Source: Comamonadaceae bacterium (GTDB lineage: Bacteria; Pseudomonadota; Gammaproteobacteria; Burkholderiales; Burkholderiaceae_C). Taken from it: a stretch of 49,752 nt of DNA. The notes beneath the pieces are model-generated. The model ran no database searches. It saw nothing but the letters and a program-made list of their open reading frames with translations, and was not told the origin of the DNA. This document shows, piece by piece, positions 42,546 to 49,752 of the stretch (its first letter is position 1; each line of letters opens with the position of its first letter). The DNA lies in NCBI GenBank assembly GCA_947443645.1, contig CANEXF010000018.1, positions 1 through 49,752 of the forward strand. Reading direction: 5' to 3'. The position numbers and the translations under genes are program-made.

Positions 42546-43418
42546 TTAGCGAACCGGATTTTCCAGGCTGCCGATGCCGTCGATCTCGACGCGCACCACA
42601 TCACCGGCTTTGAGGTACTTGGGTGGCTTGAAGCCAATGCCGACACCAACCGGTGTACCGGTTGCGATCACGTCACCGGGATACAGCGTGATGCCGGCCG
42701 ACAAGGTTTCGATCAGCTTGGGAATATCAAAAATCAGGTCTGTGGTCGAGGCGTTCTGACGCAGCTCGCCATTGACGTAGCCACGCACCCGGGTTTTTGT
42801 GCCGTCCAGCTCGTCGGCGCTGACCAGCCAGGGACCCATGGGGCAGAAGGTGTCAAACGATTTGCCCATGAACCACTGCTGGTGGCGGCTTTGCCAGTCA
42901 CGCGCAGTGATGTCGTTGACGATGGTGTAACCCCAGACGTGGTCCATCGCGTCCTTGGCCGAAATACCCTTGCCGCCGCGGCCAATGATGACAGCCAGTT
43001 CGGCTTCATAGTCAATCGCGGTGGATGCAGCAGGCATCTCTACGGTCGCGCCGGGCCCGACCACGGACTCGGGAACCTTGGTAAAAATGATGGGGTCGGC
43101 AGGAATGTCGCCGCCCGACTTGGCGCTGCTGTCAAAGCCACTGCCGGCAAACTCCTTGGCGTGCTCGAAGTAGTTTTTGCCAACACAGAAAATGTTGCGG
43201 CGCGGCTTGGGCAGCGGCGCGATGATCTGAATGTCGCTGATGGCGACAGCGGCTAACAAGGCCGGCAGGCTTTCGCCACGGGCCTGCGCTTCGATCAGCG
43301 AAAGCGCACCCAGTTCACGCTGCGCCAAAGGCAGGTCAAAAGGCTGGACCTGCTGCAGATCGGCCGAAACAAGACCCACGCCGGGCTGACCATTTTGGTG
43401 AAAGGCAACAATTTTCAT
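42546..43418 (-). CDS. Fumarylacetoacetate hydrolase (FAH) family protein, second locus
   Basis: A 290-residue FAH-fold enzyme with the same motif order as the hyuAB-operon member: NIFCVGKNYFEHAKEF near residue 80, the metal-site glutamates in IDYEAELAVIIGRGGKG, NDITARDWQSRHQQW, then GDVIATGTPVGVG and a C-terminal RVEIDGIGSLENP. Predicted to cleave or hydrate a 2-oxo acid. An upstream in-frame start at 43451 exists; the ATG at 43418 begins the usual MKIVAFHQNG opening. It is divergent from a Bug-type gene across 177 bp holding a perfect 25-bp inverted repeat. This parallels the Bug/FAH association of the hyuAB operon. Confidence 0.92.
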   Translation of the reverse strand: MKIVAFHQNGQPGVGLVSADLQQVQPFDLPLAQRELGALSLIEAQARGESLPALLAAVAISDIQIIAPLPKPRRNIFCVGKNYFEHAKEFAGSGFDSSAKSGGDIPADPIIFTKVPESVVGPGATVEMPAASTAIDYEAELAVIIGRGGKGISAKDAMDHVWGYTIVNDITARDWQSRHQQWFMGKSFDTFCPMGPWLVSADELDGTKTRVRGYVNGELRQNASTTDLIFDIPKLIETLSAGITLYPGDVIATGTPVGVGIGFKPPKYLKAGDVVRVEIDGIGSLENPVR

Positions 43419-43543
43419 GATGTGTGTCTCTTGTCTGCGGGCCGATTCCACAAAATAATGGCGGCCTGCATGGCGGTTGAAATGATTAGGGATTGCGCTC
43501 AGTCCCGACTATCGGCGAGATGTTAGCATGCAAACTATGTGCC

Positions 43544-43568
43544 TTTCCTGCGGCTTTTACGCAGGAAA
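43544..43568. promoter_or_regulatory. Perfect inverted repeat in the FAH/Bug divergent region
   Basis: TTTCCTGCG and CGCAGGAAA flank a 7-nt centre, 27 bp before the Bug start at 43596. This could be an operator for a regulator not encoded nearby, or a 5' UTR hairpin of the Bug mRNA. Confidence 0.5.
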
Positions 43569-43595
43569 TGCAGCCCAGAATAATTGGAGACAGCC

Positions 43596-44576
43596 ATGAA
43601 ACGCAACACCCTGTTTAAATCCACACTGCTTGCCAGTCTGCTACTTTCGGGCGCGCCCTGGCTTGCGGCTCAAACCGCATGGCCAACGCACGCCATCACC
43701 ATGATCGTGCCCTTCCCGCCGGGCGGCCTGGCCGATCTGGTGGCGCGACCCGTGGCCGAAGCGATGTCGCGCGAGCTGGGCCAGCCAGTGGTGATTGAGA
43801 ATAAGGCCGGTGCCGGCGGCGGCATAGGCATGGGCGTGGCTGCAAAAGCCAAACCCGACGGCTACACCATACTGATGGCGCTGTCGTCCCTGACCGTGAT
43901 CCCCGAAGCCGATGCAGTGCTGGGCCGGGCACCGATGTTTGCCTTGAGCGACCTGCGGCCCATCGCACGATTTACCGCTGACCCGACCGTGCTTGCAGTG
44001 CGCGCCGACTCACCGTGGAAAACCGCCAAACAGTTTGTCGATGACGCCAAAAAGCGCCCTGGCGCGATCAACTACGGCTCCTCAGGCAGCTACGGCACCA
44101 TGCATGTGCCCATGGAAATCCTGTCGCAGAACGCCGGCATCAAGATGACGCATATTCCGTTTACTGGCGCGGGTCCTGCGGTGGTGGCCATGCTGGGCGG
44201 GCAGATCGATGCCGTGTCATCTGGGCCTGCGACCGTGCTGCAGCAAGTCAAGGCCGGCAAGCTGCGCGTGCTGGCGCACTGGGGCAATGGCCAGCTGAGC
44301 GCGCTGCCGGATGTTCCCAGCCTGAAAGATTCGGGACTGAACGCCGAGTACGCACAATGGTCGGGCCTGTTCATCCCCAAGGACACGCCAGAGCCGATTG
44401 CCCAGCGCCTGCGCGCAGCTGCAAAAACCGCAGCGCAAGACAGCAAGGTCAAGGAAGTCATCCTGGGCGCTGGCAGCCCGGTGCAATACCAGGACTCACC
44501 TGAATTTGAAAAATACGTTCAGGCTGATGCCGCCCGCATGGCGGCCGTCGTCAAGCGCATTGGAAAAGTCGAATAA
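43596..44576 (+). CDS. Bug-family (TctC-like) periplasmic binding protein
   Basis: A 326-residue exported receptor. The signal peptide ends near LAAQ-TA, and the first loop reads ITMIVPFPPGGLADLVARPV. The usual PSKPV opening is altered to WPTHAI, a mild divergence. Later segments are NYGSSGSYGTMHVPMEIL and HIPFTGAGPAVVAMLGGQI. The ATG at 43596 has a GGAGAC ribosome-binding site; a TTG 12 bp upstream is a poorer start. It is followed by a second Bug gene 39 bp downstream and is divergent from the FAH-family gene. No TctAB genes are nearby. The ligand is unknown. Confidence 0.92.
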   Translation: MKRNTLFKSTLLASLLLSGAPWLAAQTAWPTHAITMIVPFPPGGLADLVARPVAEAMSRELGQPVVIENKAGAGGGIGMGVAAKAKPDGYTILMALSSLTVIPEADAVLGRAPMFALSDLRPIARFTADPTVLAVRADSPWKTAKQFVDDAKKRPGAINYGSSGSYGTMHVPMEILSQNAGIKMTHIPFTGAGPAVVAMLGGQIDAVSSGPATVLQQVKAGKLRVLAHWGNGQLSALPDVPSLKDSGLNAEYAQWSGLFIPKDTPEPIAQRLRAAAKTAAQDSKVKEVILGAGSPVQYQDSPEFEKYVQADAARMAAVVKRIGKVE

Positions 44577-44615
44577 GCCACAAGCCCCGGCAAGAAGAAC
44601 ACACTGGAGAACCCC

Positions 44616-45587
44616 ATGAATTTTAAAAACCTGATCGTGCTGGCCCTGAGCCTGGCAGCTGCCGGAATTGGCACACACGCTGCCGCACAAAACTACCCGA
44701 GCAAACCCGTCAAAATCATCGTGCCCTTTGCTGCGGGTGGACCGGCCGACAACTACGCACGCTTCATGGCCCAGCGCCTGCAAGACGCGCTCGGCCAGCC
44801 CTTCGTGGTGGACGACCGACCAGGCGCGGGCTCGGTGATTGGTACGGATGCCGTAGCCAAGTCAGCGCCCGACGGCTACACGCTGCTGCTGATGTCGAAC
44901 ACGCACACCGTCAACGAGTCCTTGATCCCCAATAAGCCCTTTCAGCTGATGCGGGACTTTGTGGCCATCGCACCGATCAATTATTCAGACCTGGTGCTGG
45001 TCGCCAATCCCGCCCTGCCAGCGGCCAACCTCAAGGAACTGATCGCCCAGGCCAAAGCCAAGCCAGGCCGCATCAACTACGCGTCCTCCGGCCCCGGAAC
45101 GCCCTACCACATGGCGGGCGAACTGTTCAAAAGCATGGCCGGCGTTTCACTGGTGCACATTCCCTACCGCGGCAGCTCTGGCGCCCGCACCGACGTCATA
45201 GGTGGCCAGGTCGAGCTGATGTTCGACGCCGTCACGACCATGGCCGAGCAGGTCAAGTCCGGCAAGGTCAGGGCTCTGGCCACCACTGGAAAGGTACGCT
45301 CCGACGTCCTGCCTGATGTGCCCACAGTCAGCGAGGCCGGCGTGCCGGGCTACGAGGCCACGATCTGGTTGGGTCTGATGGCCCCCAAGGGAACACCCAA
45401 AGCCGTGGTCGACAAACTCAACGAGGCCGTCTCAAAAATCGCCGCCCAGCCCGATGTCAAGCAGCAGTGGAACAAGCAAGGCGCCGCTCCCATGGTGATG
45501 ACACCCGAAGTCTTTGACAAATACATGCGCGACGACATCGCAAAATGGGGCCGCGTGATCAAGGCCGCCAATATCAAGGTCGACTGA
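44616..45587 (+). CDS. Bug-family (TctC-like) periplasmic binding protein, second of a pair
   Basis: A 323-residue exported receptor. The signal peptide is followed by cleavage near AAA-QN, and the Bug opening is YPSKPVKIIVPFAAGGPADN. Second-lobe segments are INYASSGPGTPYHMAGELF and HIPYRGSSGARTDVIGGQV. It lies 39 bp after the preceding Bug gene, with a GGAGA ribosome-binding site. The two differ throughout their ligand loops, so this is an old duplication or two independently acquired receptors, not a recent copy. An 11-bp hairpin follows at 45599-45624. Confidence 0.92.
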   Translation: MNFKNLIVLALSLAAAGIGTHAAAQNYPSKPVKIIVPFAAGGPADNYARFMAQRLQDALGQPFVVDDRPGAGSVIGTDAVAKSAPDGYTLLLMSNTHTVNESLIPNKPFQLMRDFVAIAPINYSDLVLVANPALPAANLKELIAQAKAKPGRINYASSGPGTPYHMAGELFKSMAGVSLVHIPYRGSSGARTDVIGGQVELMFDAVTTMAEQVKSGKVRALATTGKVRSDVLPDVPTVSEAGVPGYEATIWLGLMAPKGTPKAVVDKLNEAVSKIAAQPDVKQQWNKQGAAPMVMTPEVFDKYMRDDIAKWGRVIKAANIKVD

Positions 45588-45598
45588 GCCGCCTCCCA

Positions 45599-45624
45599 AG
45601 CTCAGCCCTTTCCAGGGCTGAGCT
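45599..45624 (+). terminator. Hairpin after the second Bug gene
   Basis: AGCTCAGCCCT pairs perfectly with AGGGCTGAGCT across a 4-nt loop, 11 bp after the stop codon. The T-rich stretch (ctttcttt) lies about 12 bp further on, so termination efficiency is uncertain. Confidence 0.65.
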
Positions 45625-45678
45625 GACGGCACCAGCTTTCTTTCAGTTCTCAATTTCATACTCACTTCCCAACCATTC

Positions 45679-46377
45679 ATGACCTCCATTCACGTGCTCA
45701 GCGGTGGCGCCGCCCAAGGCCTGGTAACCCAGTTGCAAGACAGCTTCAAGGCACAAACCCAACACGAGGTTGACGCCACCTTTGGCGCGGTCGGCATGAT
45801 GAAGGACAGCTTCCTGGCGGGCACGCCCTGCGATGTGATCATTCTGACAAAAGCGCTGGTGGCCGAATTGATCGCCAGCGGTGACCTGCTTGCAGGCAGT
45901 TCGCAAGCGCTGGGTGTGGTGCTGACCGGCGTCGCCGTCAAGACCGGTGAAAAAGCGCCGGATGTGCGCAGCCCCGAGGCCCTGAAAGCCGCATTGCGCG
46001 CCGCAAAAGGCATTTATTTCCCGGACCCGATCAAGGCCACGGCCGGTATTCATGTGATGCGCGTGCTGAAAGAACTCGGGCTGGATGTAGAGCTGGCCGA
46101 CCGCCTGCGGCCTTATCCCAATGGCGCAACAGCCATGAAGGCCATGGCCGAAGCACAGCAGTCAGGGCTGATAGGCTGCACCCAGATCACTGAAATCCTG
46201 AACACGGCGGGTGTTGAGCTGATCGCGCCACTGCCCAAGGCGTTTGAGCTGGCCACCACCTATACCGCGGCAGTCACGACGCGCTCAACCCAGCCCCAAG
46301 CTGCGAGTGAGCTAATCAAGCTGCTGGTCAGCCCGCAAGCCGCAGCGCGGCGCCTGGCCTGCGGATTTGAGGCCTGA
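45679..46377 (+). CDS. ModA-like substrate-binding protein without signal peptide
   Basis: A 232-residue protein of the molybdate/ModA-like solute-binding fold (family 11-type). It opens MTSIHVLSGGAAQGLVTQL and continues KAQTQHEVDATFGAVGMMKD with a CDVIILTKALVAELI segment, as in ModA, and has YPNGATAMKAMAEAQQSG near residue 150. It lacks a leader: the first strand of the fold starts at residue 3. No ModB/ModC genes are nearby. It may therefore be cytoplasmic, or may be exported by an unusual route. It lies 91 bp after a Bug gene across a hairpin, and converges with htpG. A role with the FAH/Bug cluster is possible but unproven. Confidence 0.82.
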   Translation: MTSIHVLSGGAAQGLVTQLQDSFKAQTQHEVDATFGAVGMMKDSFLAGTPCDVIILTKALVAELIASGDLLAGSSQALGVVLTGVAVKTGEKAPDVRSPEALKAALRAAKGIYFPDPIKATAGIHVMRVLKELGLDVELADRLRPYPNGATAMKAMAEAQQSGLIGCTQITEILNTAGVELIAPLPKAFELATTYTAAVTTRSTQPQAASELIKLLVSPQAAARRLACGFEA

Positions 46378-46386
46378 ACCACCGAG

Positions 46387-46410
46387 GTCACAGCCTGCGC
46401 AGGCCGTGAC
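46387..46410. terminator. Hairpin between the convergent ModA-like and htpG genes
   Basis: GTCAC-a-GCCTG-cg-CAGGC-c-GTGAC forms a nearly perfect stem. No T-run follows on either strand, so it may need Rho or serve as a simple bidirectional block. Confidence 0.5.
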
Positions 46411-46421
46411 TTGAGGGGCGA

Positions 46422-48311
46422 TCAGACCGATTTTTCAAGCAGTGCGTTGACACGCCGGACATAGGCGGCCGGATCTTCCGGCAAACCGCCTTCAGCCAGC
46501 AAAGCCTGGTCAAACAGGATGTGCGCCAGATCGTCGAAGTTGTCACCCGCTTCAAGTTTTTTAACCAGCGCGTGCTGCGCGTTGACTTCCAGGATCGGCT
46601 TGACTTCAGGCACCACCTGACCGGCCTGCTTGAGCATACGGGCCAGCTGGGTTGACATGTCTCCGTCCTGCACCACCAGGCAAGCTGGGGAATCAACCAG
46701 ACGCGCTGTAGCGCGGACGTCGCTTGCCTTGTCCTTCAAAACTTCCTTGAGCTTGTCGAGCATGGGCTTGAAGTGGGTCTGCGCTTCTTCAGCGGCTTTC
46801 TTTTCATCATCATCCTGCAGCTTGCCAAGATCGACCGCGCCCTTGGCAACAGATTGCAGCGGCGTGCCGTCAAACTCGTGCAGGTAGTTAAGCGCCCACT
46901 CGTCCACACGGTCAGCCATCAGCAAGACCTCAATGCCCTTCTTGCGGAAAATCTCAAGCTGCGGGCTGCTTTTGGCCGCCGCCAGCGTGTCGGCCGTGAT
47001 GTAGTAAATCGCGTCCTGGCCTTCCTTCATGCGGGCTTTGTAGTCGGCAAAGCTGACAGTTGCAGTGTCGGTGGTTGACGACGCAAAGCGCAGCAACTTG
47101 GCCAAGCGATCGCGGTTGGCAGAATCCTCGCCCAGGCCTTCTTTCAGCACAGCGCCAAATTCAGCCTGGAAGGTGGCGAATTTTTCGGCGTCGTTGGCCG
47201 CCAGGTCTTCAATCATGGACAGCACGCGCTTGGTGCAGCCCTCACGAATCGCCTTGACAGCGCGGCTTTCCTGCAGCAACTCGCGCGACACATTCAGCGG
47301 CAAGTCGGAGGAATCGACCACGCCTTTGACGAAGCGCAGATAGCTGGGCATCAGCGCCTGGGCTTCATCCATGATGAAGACGCGCTTGACGTAAAGCTTC
47401 ACGCCCGCGGCCTTGTCGCGGTTGAACATGTCCATGGGGGCTTTGGCGGGGATGAACAGCAACTGGGTGTATTCCGTCGAGCCTTCCACCCGGTTGTGGG
47501 TGGTGGCCAGAGGCGGGTTCTGGTCGTAGCTGATCTGCTTGTAGAACTCGTCGTACTGCTCTTGCGTGATATCTTTTTTGGCGCGCGTCCACAATGCGGC
47601 TGCCTGGTTGACGGTTTCCCATTCGCCGGTCTTGGCCATTTCGCCGGGCTGATCGTTCTCGCCCTCCTGCCATTCTTCCTTTTCCATCAGGATGGGCAAC
47701 GAGATATGGTCGGAATACTTGTTGATCACGCCCTTGAGCTTCCAGGCATTGAGGTAATCCAGCGCATCGTCTTTCAGGTGCAAGGTGATGCTGGTGCCAC
47801 GCTCGGCGCGCTCAATTTCACTGACCTCGAATTCACCCGTGCCGTCACTGCTCCAGCGCACACCCTGGCTCGCAGGCAGACCGGCACGGCGGCTTTCGAC
47901 CGTGATCTTGTCCGCGACGATGAAACCTGAATAGAAACCCACACCAAACTGACCGATCAGTTGCGCATCGTTTTTCTGGTCGCCCGAGAGTTTGGCCATG
48001 AAGTCGCGCGTGCCGCTCTTGGCAATCGTGCCCAGGTTGTCAATCGCCTCCTGTTGTGACAGCCCAATACCGTTGTCCGTGATGGTCAGCGTTTTTGCGT
48101 GCTTGTCAAAACTCACCCGCACCTTGAGCTCGGTATCGGCTTCGTACAGGGCGGCCTCGTTGAGGGCCTCAAAGCGCAACTTGTCGCAGGCGTCGGATGC
48201 GTTGGAGATCAACTCGCGCAAAAAAATCTCGGGGTTGGAGTACAGCGAGTGCGTGACCAGTTTGAGCAACTGGGCGACTTCGGCTTGAAAAGACAGGGTT
48301 TGTTTTTGCAT
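46422..48311 (-). CDS. htpG: Molecular chaperone HtpG (bacterial Hsp90)
   Basis: A 629-residue cytosolic dimeric ATP-dependent chaperone. The N-terminal GHKL ATPase has [40 protein letters not shown] and [16 protein letters not shown]. The middle domain has [16 protein letters not shown], and the C-terminal dimerisation region follows. The length fits HtpG (620-640). I looked for a sigma-32 type promoter (CTTGAA and CCCCAT spaced by about 13) in the upstream 48312-48420 and did not find a convincing one. It converges with the ModA-like gene and is divergent from the secreted paralogues. Confidence 0.98.
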   Translation of the reverse strand: MQKQTLSFQAEVAQLLKLVTHSLYSNPEIFLRELISNASDACDKLRFEALNEAALYEADTELKVRVSFDKHAKTLTITDNGIGLSQQEAIDNLGTIAKSGTRDFMAKLSGDQKNDAQLIGQFGVGFYSGFIVADKITVESRRAGLPASQGVRWSSDGTGEFEVSEIERAERGTSITLHLKDDALDYLNAWKLKGVINKYSDHISLPILMEKEEWQEGENDQPGEMAKTGEWETVNQAAALWTRAKKDITQEQYDEFYKQISYDQNPPLATTHNRVEGSTEYTQLLFIPAKAPMDMFNRDKAAGVKLYVKRVFIMDEAQALMPSYLRFVKGVVDSSDLPLNVSRELLQESRAVKAIREGCTKRVLSMIEDLAANDAEKFATFQAEFGAVLKEGLGEDSANRDRLAKLLRFASSTTDTATVSFADYKARMKEGQDAIYYITADTLAAAKSSPQLEIFRKKGIEVLLMADRVDEWALNYLHEFDGTPLQSVAKGAVDLGKLQDDDEKKAAEEAQTHFKPMLDKLKEVLKDKASDVRATARLVDSPACLVVQDGDMSTQLARMLKQAGQVVPEVKPILEVNAQHALVKKLEAGDNFDDLAHILFDQALLAEGGLPEDPAAYVRRVNALLEKSV

Positions 48312-48604
48312 GATCGGGCTTGAGGTGGAAGTGTGTATTTAAAGTTACTTGGACGGAGGAATTACTGACTTCTGCCCGCCCTCCGGGATCAAAATTTATT
48401 TGGTTACATTCGAATAACGATGCCAAAAAGAAGAAATATTCAATTACTTCAAGGGCGTTTCGTGAAAAATTGCAGGTTTGGCAGGATCACTTCAGTTGCA
48501 TGGATACCAATTTAGGAAATGAATAGTTACATTCAAATCACATTGAAGCCACTTTTAAATCACTTCCAAATTTGCATTGCATCTGTGTCAACTGGAGAAC
48601 CACT
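48312..48604. other. 293-bp AT-rich divergent gap before the secreted paralogues
   Basis: There is no coding signal. It holds two 16-bp direct repeats with a GTTACATTC(G/A)AAT(A/C)AC pattern (48403-48418 and 48526-48541, 14 of 16 matching, 123 bp apart) and promoters for htpG on the minus strand and the secreted gene on the plus strand, which I could not place. Confidence 0.5.
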
Positions 48605-49252
48605 ATGAAAAAACTCATTTTAGTGACAACCACGGCTTACGCCGCCCTGCTTGCCGCACCGGCACAAGCCGAGTCAACATTCTTTACGCCCGCAATCACT
48701 GGCTCCACGGCCACGGCGCGTCTTGATTTTTCCATCGTCATTCCGCAGGTACTGTTTTTGCGCGTCGGCACCAGCTCGGGTAATGCGGTCACTGACGGCA
48801 CGGTCGATGCGCTGGCCTTCACCGTCCCTGCCGCCAATGTGGGCGACAGCACGGTGATAGCCGGCACCGGCGGTGACCTGACGGCTGGTGCCGTGACGGT
48901 TCGCGCTTACGGCAACGGCGGCAACATCACCATCAACTCGGGCACCACGGGCGCACTGACGACCGGTAACGTGGGCGAGGTGATTCCCTGGAGTCAGATC
49001 AATGTGGTTGGCGCTGCACTCGGCAGCACCACTGCAGGCTTTACCAATGCGGCCATTACCCATCCGGCATTCAACCTGGCAGTCGGTGGAGGCGCAGGCA
49101 CTGCGACCACACTCACCGCCACCAACAAGGTCGTTCGGGTCGAGGGCAAATGGACTTACAGCTACCTCAATGCATCAGCCGTCGCTGCCGGCACCTACGG
49201 CGGAACCATCGCCAAAAACGGCCGCATCACCTACACCGCAACACAGCTCTAA
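48605..49252 (+). CDS. Secreted beta-rich protein, first of a tandem pair
   Basis: A 215-residue exported protein. The start has a GGAG ribosome-binding site (48594). The signal peptide ends near AQA-ES (residues 18-20); the in-frame TTG-type start upstream gives no leader. The mature part is Gly/Ala/Thr-rich with almost no cysteine or charge. It has the segment IVIPQVLFLRVGTSSGNA, then a Gly-rich AYGNGGNITINSGTTGAL, and ends in alternating strands YGGTIAKNGRITYTATQL, which resembles the terminal strands of pilin or adhesin subunits. I do not recognise a named family. A close paralogue follows at 49284. Function as a surface or fimbrial subunit is inference. Confidence 0.85.
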   Translation: MKKLILVTTTAYAALLAAPAQAESTFFTPAITGSTATARLDFSIVIPQVLFLRVGTSSGNAVTDGTVDALAFTVPAANVGDSTVIAGTGGDLTAGAVTVRAYGNGGNITINSGTTGALTTGNVGEVIPWSQINVVGAALGSTTAGFTNAAITHPAFNLAVGGGAGTATTLTATNKVVRVEGKWTYSYLNASAVAAGTYGGTIAKNGRITYTATQL

Positions 49253-49283
49253 AGCTATTTAAACACCCCAAGGGGTAATCAGT

Positions 49284-49752
49284 ATGAAGAAGCTATATCT
49301 ATTAGCCGCCATGGCTTCGGCCGCGCTGATGGCGAGCACGGCAATGGCGGAGTCGACATTTACCTCACCGGCGGTGCTTGGCTCCACGGCTACGGCGCGT
49401 GTAGACGCCAGCATCGTCGTTCCGCAGGTACTTTTTCTACGCGTGGGTACCAGTTCCGGAAACGCAGCGACAGATGGCACCATCAACGCGCTCAGCTTTA
49501 CCGTGCCTGCCGCCAATGTAGGCGACAGTACGGTCATCGCTGGTGTGGGCGGCGACATTGGCGTGGGCGCAGTAACGGTTCGGGCCTATGGCAATGGCGG
49601 CAATGTCTCCCTGAATTCCACCACTTCGGGCGCACTGACGACGGGCAACGCGGGCGAAATCATTCCATGGAGCCAGATCAGCGTCGCGTCTGCAGCGCTG
49701 GCAATTGGTACCTCGGGTTTCACCAATGCGGCCATCACCCACCCAGCATTTA
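49284..49752 (+). CDS. Secreted beta-rich protein, second of a tandem pair (partial)
   Basis: The first 156 codons of a paralogue of the 48605 gene, cut at the right edge. It starts 31 bp after the first stop with an AGGGG ribosome-binding site. The signal peptide ends near AMA-ES, and mature segments parallel the first protein: SIVVPQVLFLRVGTSSGNA, AYGNGGNVSLNSTTSGAL, EIIPWSQISV. Protein similarity is high (by eye roughly 70 percent), while the DNA differs at many third positions, for example around the FLRVGT codons. That points to an old duplication kept by selection. The rest of the operon lies outside the window. Confidence 0.85.
   Translation, partial: MKKLYLLAAMASAALMASTAMAESTFTSPAVLGSTATARVDASIVVPQVLFLRVGTSSGNAATDGTINALSFTVPAANVGDSTVIAGVGGDIGVGAVTVRAYGNGGNVSLNSTTSGALTTGNAGEIIPWSQISVASAALAIGTSGFTNAAITHPAF

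Noticed and set aside
48312..48420. Sigma-32 promoter for htpG
   Set aside because: I could not find a CTTGAA and CCCCAT pair at the proper spacing, so no promoter was annotated.
48320..48526. A 68-codon plus-strand frame in the htpG divergent gap
   Set aside because: It lies in an AT-rich regulatory stretch with no ribosome-binding site and an irregular translation with a poly-Lys patch.

Overview
The window reads as a chromosomal segment of a betaproteobacterium in the Burkholderiales, most likely a Comamonadaceae member of the Polaromonas/Rhodoferax/Variovorax type. The reasons are four Bug-family (TctC-like) periplasmic binding proteins, two branched-chain amino-acid (Liv) ABC systems, a fused isobutyryl-CoA mutase, NodIJ-like exporter genes, and short intergenic repeats of a style I associate with Comamonadaceae. 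The family placement rests on gene content and repeat style, not on a marker gene. I see no rRNA, tRNA, CRISPR array, insertion sequence or phage gene.

Layout. 1-3190: start of an acyl-CoA-binding protein gene, coaX, a persulfide dioxygenase-rhodanese fusion, and divergently ppk2. 3240-8318 (minus): Liv system 1 (SBP, LivH, a LivM-LivG fusion, LivF). Divergent from it, 8729-12052 is icmF, preceded by a perfect 16-bp palindrome that looks like a LiuR operator. 12155-12925: an SDR, then a 429-bp gap. 13355-20605 (minus): a tight six-gene operon (FAH-family hydrolase, HyuA, HyuB, a 137-aa unknown protein, a COG0523 GTPase, a Bug binding protein) facing a LysR gene (20740-21678). 21928-24331: a 54-aa basic protein, a Bug protein and a 366-aa unknown protein. 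24556-29480: Liv system 2 in the order G-F-SBP-H-M, with repeat-family copies at three of its gene junctions and an arginine in place of the Walker A lysine of LivF. 29727-33830: transglutaminase-like protein, PlsC-like acyltransferase, SDR and dbpA. 33873-38007: gor, amn and convergent purT. 38097-42422: NodI/NodJ-type exporter, a Cys-rich 123-aa protein, a methyltransferase and srkA. 42546-46377: FAH-family hydrolase, two Bug proteins and a ModA-like protein without a signal peptide. 46422-48311: htpG. 48605-49752: two tandem secreted beta-rich paralogues, the second cut by the window edge.

How the genes fit together. The overall theme is uptake and breakdown of organic acids, amino acids and ring compounds. 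Liv system 1 and icmF form a plausible branched-chain amino acid/acyl-CoA module. The LysR-HyuAB operon looks like a capture (Bug), ATP-dependent ring-opening or carboxylation (HyuAB), metal-delivery (COG0523) and C-C hydrolysis (FAH) route for an unknown substrate. Its 137-aa protein, which overlaps hyuB and the GTPase gene by 4 bp each, is the best candidate here for an undescribed component. The right-edge paralogues may be the first genes of a surface structure that continues outside the window.
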